Below the pieces are notes generated by a model. The model ran no database searches and was not told where the DNA came from. It was given only the letters and a program-made list of their open reading frames with translations. A stretch of DNA of 20,067 nt from a virus, in IMG/VR virus record IMGVR_UViG_3300046655_000445, positions 1 through 20,067 of that record, one strand, 5' to 3'. Shown one piece after another: positions 17,302 to 20,067 of this stretch; the stretch's first letter is position 1; every line of letters starts with the position of its first letter. The position numbers were made by a program, and so were the translations under genes.

Positions 17302-20067
17302 TTACCAAGTATCAGTCGAGAATTCTACTCTCTTCCAAATATCGGCGTTCCCATCAGTATAATTCGCTATACATCTATATATATAATCATTATCCATCGC
17401 AACATCTCCAACGGCATCTCCTGGCGATCCCTTAGACGTTGATGGTGCGTTCGTCAGTTCTAAATAAGAAGACAAATCTGCGGGAGCGAAAGTAAATACT
17501 CCTGTAGAATTTGTATAGTTTAATGAACCAGAGCCCGCAGCAGATACTGTAGAGACGCTAATATCATCAAGTTCAATCTTATCGGTTATAGAAGATGCAG
17601 TAAGATACCCGGCTGCGCTGTGATCTCCATATCCGTATGCAGTATTCCAATTTGATATATGTATTGGTGTAATTCCAGAGGCAACATGAGAAGTAAATAC
17701 TGGATCTTGTTCTGTAAATGAAGTCAGATAAGAAGATAACTCTGGTGGCGCAAAAGAGAATGTACCAGTAGAATTATCGTAGTTAAGAGAACCAGAACCA
17801 CTTGCGGCAACAGTAGATACACTAATATCGGTCAGTGCTGCTTTTGTTCCAATCTGATTTGATACTGTTGTCGCGAAGTTAGGATCATCTCCCAATGCGT
17901 CTGCAAGCTCATTGAGTGTATTTAATGTCTCTGGAGCAGAACTGACCACACTCGCGACCTGAGTGTCTACATAAGTTTCTGTTGCGTATGCGGATAATGA
18001 CGCAGAAGTTAAGAATGAACTCAGATCCGCAGGAGCAAATGAGAACACTCCAGTAGAATTATCGTAATTTAATGAACCAGAACCACTCGCAGAACCAGTA
18101 GAAACACTGACTCCAGCAAGAGTGATAAAATTAGTATCATTTGCGAAATCGCTCAAATCGGTAGGAGATCCGGACAGACTAGAATATGCACCATCAAATA
18201 AAGTAGGGGCTCCAGTCAAATCTCCATATGCACCAGAGAAGGCATCAGTTATTCCATAACCAGCAATAGTAGTTGGTTTTGCGGATACATTTGCGAATGA
18301 GATTCCTGTGATAAACCCTTGCGAGTTGACATAAGTCTCTGTAGCATATCCTGTAAGATCTGCACCTTCGGGGATTACTGGTTGATTTGTAAGACTATTA
18401 TAATCTCCATCAAATGCATCTGTGATTCCATAACCAGAAATAGTTGTTGGTTTTGATGTCAGATCTGCAAATGCAACTGTTGTTAGGTATGAACTCAAAT
18501 CTGGAGGATTAAATGTGAAGGTTCCAGCATCATTATAGTTGAGAGAACCGGAACCACTTGCACTACCCAAAGAAACATTAAAGTCTCCGACTGCTGCCTT
18601 TGTTCCAATCTGATTTGACACTGTTGTTGCAAAGTTTGGATCGTCTCCTAATGCGGCCGCCAGTTCGTTCAGAGTGTCCAAAGTTTCTGGGGCAGAACTG
18701 ACTACACCAGCAACCTGAGAATCAACATAAGTCTTTAATGCGTAAGTCGATAAATCAGACGCAACCAAATAAGAACTCAGATCTGCAGGAGCAAATGTAA
18801 GAACCCCGTCAGTGTTATTATAATTAAGAGAGCCAGAACCACTTGCAGATACACTATTAACACTTACTCCAGAACGAGATTCCGCAAGAGTAACATACGA
18901 ACCCAGATCACTAATCTGAGACTCTGTGATAGACAATGCCGCTTGATGTCCTGTTACGTCCGATTGAGTAACGGTATATCCGGTGATAAATCCTTGAGAC
19001 CCAACATATGCTTCAGTAGCATAACCAGAAAGATCTGCTGCAACCAAATAAGTTCCTAAGTCACTAATTTGTGATTCGGTGATAGACAATGCTGCTTGAT
19101 GTCCTGTAACGTCTGATTGAGTAACGACGTAATCAGTAATGTATCCAGAATCATTTGTAAATGACGATACATTAGTCGGAGTTCCGGACAAAGAAGAATA
19201 TGCTCCATCGAATAATGATGGTTTATTTTTAATAAAATCCGCTGCAGATGAATCTGTCTGATTATAGTCCGACTGCAACTGGACAGTCAAATATGCCTGA
19301 AGATCAATAATCTGAGACTCTGTGATAGACAATGCTGCTTGATGTCCTGTTACGTCCGATTGAGTAACTGTGTATCCAGTAATAAATCCTTGAGACCCAA
19401 CATATGCTTCAGTGGCATAACCACTTAAGTCTGATGCAACCAAGTATGTACCAAAATCACTAATTTGTGATTCGGTGATAGACAATGCTGCTTGATGTCC
19501 TGTTACGTCCGATTGAGTAACGGTATATCCGGTGATGTATCCAGAATCATTCGTAAATGAAGATACATTAGTCGGTGTTCCAGACAAATCTCCATATGCA
19601 CCAGAAGTTGCAACAGAAGATAGATCTGCACTATTTGCCTTTGTGCCGATTTGATTTGATATTGTTGTTGCAAAGTTTGGATCGTCTCCCAACGCAGTAG
19701 ACAGTTCGTTCAAAGTGTTTAAAGTTTCTGGTGCGGAATCAACAACTCCTGCTACTTGAGTATCCACATATGTCTTTAATGCATAATCAGAAGTCGCGGT
19801 AGCAGTAGTTAAGTAAGATCCCAAATCGGATATTTGTGATTCTGTGATAGTTAGAGCAGACTCATGACCAGTAACATCAGATTGAGTAACTGTGTAACCA
19901 GTGATAAATCCTTGAGCACCAACATATGCTTGAGTCGCATAAGTAGAAAGATCTGCCGCGACTAAGTATGTTCCAAGATCTGATATTTGAGATTCCGTAA
20001 TTGACAGAGCAGATTGATGGGCGGTTACTGCGGATTCAGAAACTGTTGTCAAATATGATTGTAAATC
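17302..20067 (-). CDS. Long repetitive tail-fibre protein, C-terminal 921 residues (5' end outside window)
   Basis: The frame is open across the right edge; TTG at 20052 is only the first possible start codon inside the window, and in-frame codons for DLQSYL precede it, so the protein continues upstream. The visible part is a string of modules: SITESQISDLGTYL with GYATEAYVGSQGFITGYTVTQ, SAPETLNTLNEL with ALGDDPNFATT, SASGSGSLNYN with FAPADLSSYL, and SSLSGTPTNVSSFTNDSGY. These are familiar from distal or side tail fibres of marine myoviruses. The conserved C terminus (GDVAMDNDYIYRCIANYTDG...IWKRVEFSTDTW) is probably a trimerisation or tip domain. It adsorbs to the host cell. Expressed late, with conserved phage genes downstream. 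Confidence 0.88.
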   Translation of the reverse strand, partial: DLQSYLTTVSESAVTAHQSALSITESQISDLGTYLVAADLSTYATQAYVGAQGFITGYTVTQSDVTGHESALTITESQISDLGSYLTTATATSDYALKTYVDTQVAGVVDSAPETLNTLNELSTALGDDPNFATTISNQIGTKANSADLSSVATSGAYGDLSGTPTNVSSFTNDSGYITGYTVTQSDVTGHQAALSITESQISDFGTYLVASDLSGYATEAYVGSQGFITGYTVTQSDVTGHQAALSITESQIIDLQAYLTVQLQSDYNQTDSSAADFIKNKPSLFDGAYSSLSGTPTNVSSFTNDSGYITDYVVTQSDVTGHQAALSITESQISDLGTYLVAADLSGYATEAYVGSQGFITGYTVTQSDVTGHQAALSITESQISDLGSYVTLAESRSGVSVNSVSASGSGSLNYNNTDGVLTFAPADLSSYLVASDLSTYALKTYVDSQVAGVVSSAPETLDTLNELAAALGDDPNFATTVSNQIGTKAAVGDFNVSLGSASGSGSLNYNDAGTFTFNPPDLSSYLTTVAFADLTSKPTTISGYGITDAFDGDYNSLTNQPVIPEGADLTGYATETYVNSQGFITGISFANVSAKPTTIAGYGITDAFSGAYGDLTGAPTLFDGAYSSLSGSPTDLSDFANDTNFITLAGVSVSTGSASGSGSLNYDNSTGVFSFAPADLSSFLTSASLSAYATETYVDTQVASVVSSAPETLNTLNELADALGDDPNFATTVSNQIGTKAALTDISVSTVAASGSGSLNYDNSTGTFSFAPPELSSYLTSFTEQDPVFTSHVASGITPIHISNWNTAYGYGDHSAAGYLTASSITDKIELDDISVSTVSAAGSGSLNYTNSTGVFTFAPADLSSYLELTNAPSTSKGSPGDAVGDVAMDNDYIYRCIANYTDGNADIWKRVEFSTDTW
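17840..19775 (-). repeat. Three copies of the SAPETL/ALGDDPNF module (about 138 bp each)
   Basis: Segments at about 17840-17978, 18596-18734 and 19637-19775 code for YVDTQVAGVV-SAPETLNTLNEL-ALGDDPNFATT-SNQIGTKA. The starts are 756 and 1041 bp apart (252 and 347 codons), so the copies keep frame. They differ at many third positions, showing older duplications than those at the left end of the window. Confidence 0.85.
18900..20060 (-). repeat. Repeated module coding for SITESQISDLG in the tail fibre
   Basis: About six copies of a segment coding for T-G-H-Q-A-A-L-S-I-T-E-S-Q-I-S-D-L start near 18914, 19069, 19312, 19467, 19832 and 19990. Neighbouring copies differ by a few, mostly synonymous bases. 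Two spacings of about 153-155 bp (near 51 codons) alternate with longer ones, so the modules were duplicated as larger blocks. Confidence 0.85.

Noticed and set aside
17094-17435. Open + strand frame of 113 codons opposite the 131-aa gene and fibre end
   Set aside because: Antisense to two genes with clear coding patterns; the AT-rich translation (YIYIYNHYPS) looks like noise.
19261-19290. TTGACT-18-TATAAT on the - strand within the tail fibre
   Set aside because: Deep inside a late structural gene with no start nearby; spacer and -35 are less good than in the accepted promoters.
18900-20060. CRISPR-like array in the repeat region
   Set aside because: The repeats are coding, in frame, of unequal spacing and too long; they are protein modules of a fibre.

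Overview
The window looks like part of a T4-type (Tevenvirinae-like) marine myovirus genome or metagenomic contig. The evidence is a dense, AT-rich set of genes with ATGA/TAATG start-stop overlaps, a gp61-type primase, a T4-type RNase H, class I ribonucleotide reductase (NrdA/NrdB), perfect T4 late-promoter boxes (TATAAATA), two phage tRNAs and large repetitive tail fibres. No photosynthesis gene is present, so the host (cyanobacterium, SAR11 or another marine bacterium) cannot be fixed from this window.

Layout. Bases 1-2861 (+ strand) form a structural/adhesin block: the end of a fibre gene carrying a 135-bp in-frame tandem duplication, a 484-aa beta-rich protein behind a late promoter, and a tail-adhesin gene that is now split in two. 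Everything from 2881 to the right end is on the - strand; a shared hairpin at 2874-2899 separates the two convergent halves. Reading the - strand in its transcription direction (right to left): a long repetitive tail fibre that runs off the right edge, two conserved phage proteins (the second with tandem late and sigma70-like promoters), a spanin-like membrane/lipoprotein pair and a further membrane protein. Then come primase, NrdA, a glutaredoxin-NrdB fusion, a zinc-ribbon protein and a RuvC-like resolvase, followed by three small conserved genes. The next block holds RNase H, a conserved partner, several small proteins, a TET/JBP-type dioxygenase, a P-loop kinase, a WYL_2/Sm-like protein, tRNA-Asn, tRNA-Arg and an unknown protein. 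Last is a four-gene overlapping operon ending in a HAD phosphatase.

Regulation. Four strong sigma70-type promoters (TTGACA or TTGACG, exactly 17 bp, TATAAT-like) head the early blocks at 4133-4161, 8978-9006, 10161-10189 and 15053-15081. A fifth lies inside a gene (9952-9980), and a sixth has a 16-bp spacer (16906-16933). In two cases the -35 TTGACA contains the TGA stop codon of the upstream gene.

How it fits together. Primase, RNase H, resolvase and RNR support replication and dNTP supply. The TET/JBP dioxygenase next to a P-loop kinase is the best candidate for an incompletely described system, possibly hydroxymethyl-pyrimidine formation followed by phosphorylation in phage DNA. The most clear-cut sequence oddity is a 74-bp templated insertion in the adhesin gene at 2436-2509: removing it in silico restores one 297-aa reading frame. 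All functional calls come from motifs and memory of the families; no search was run.
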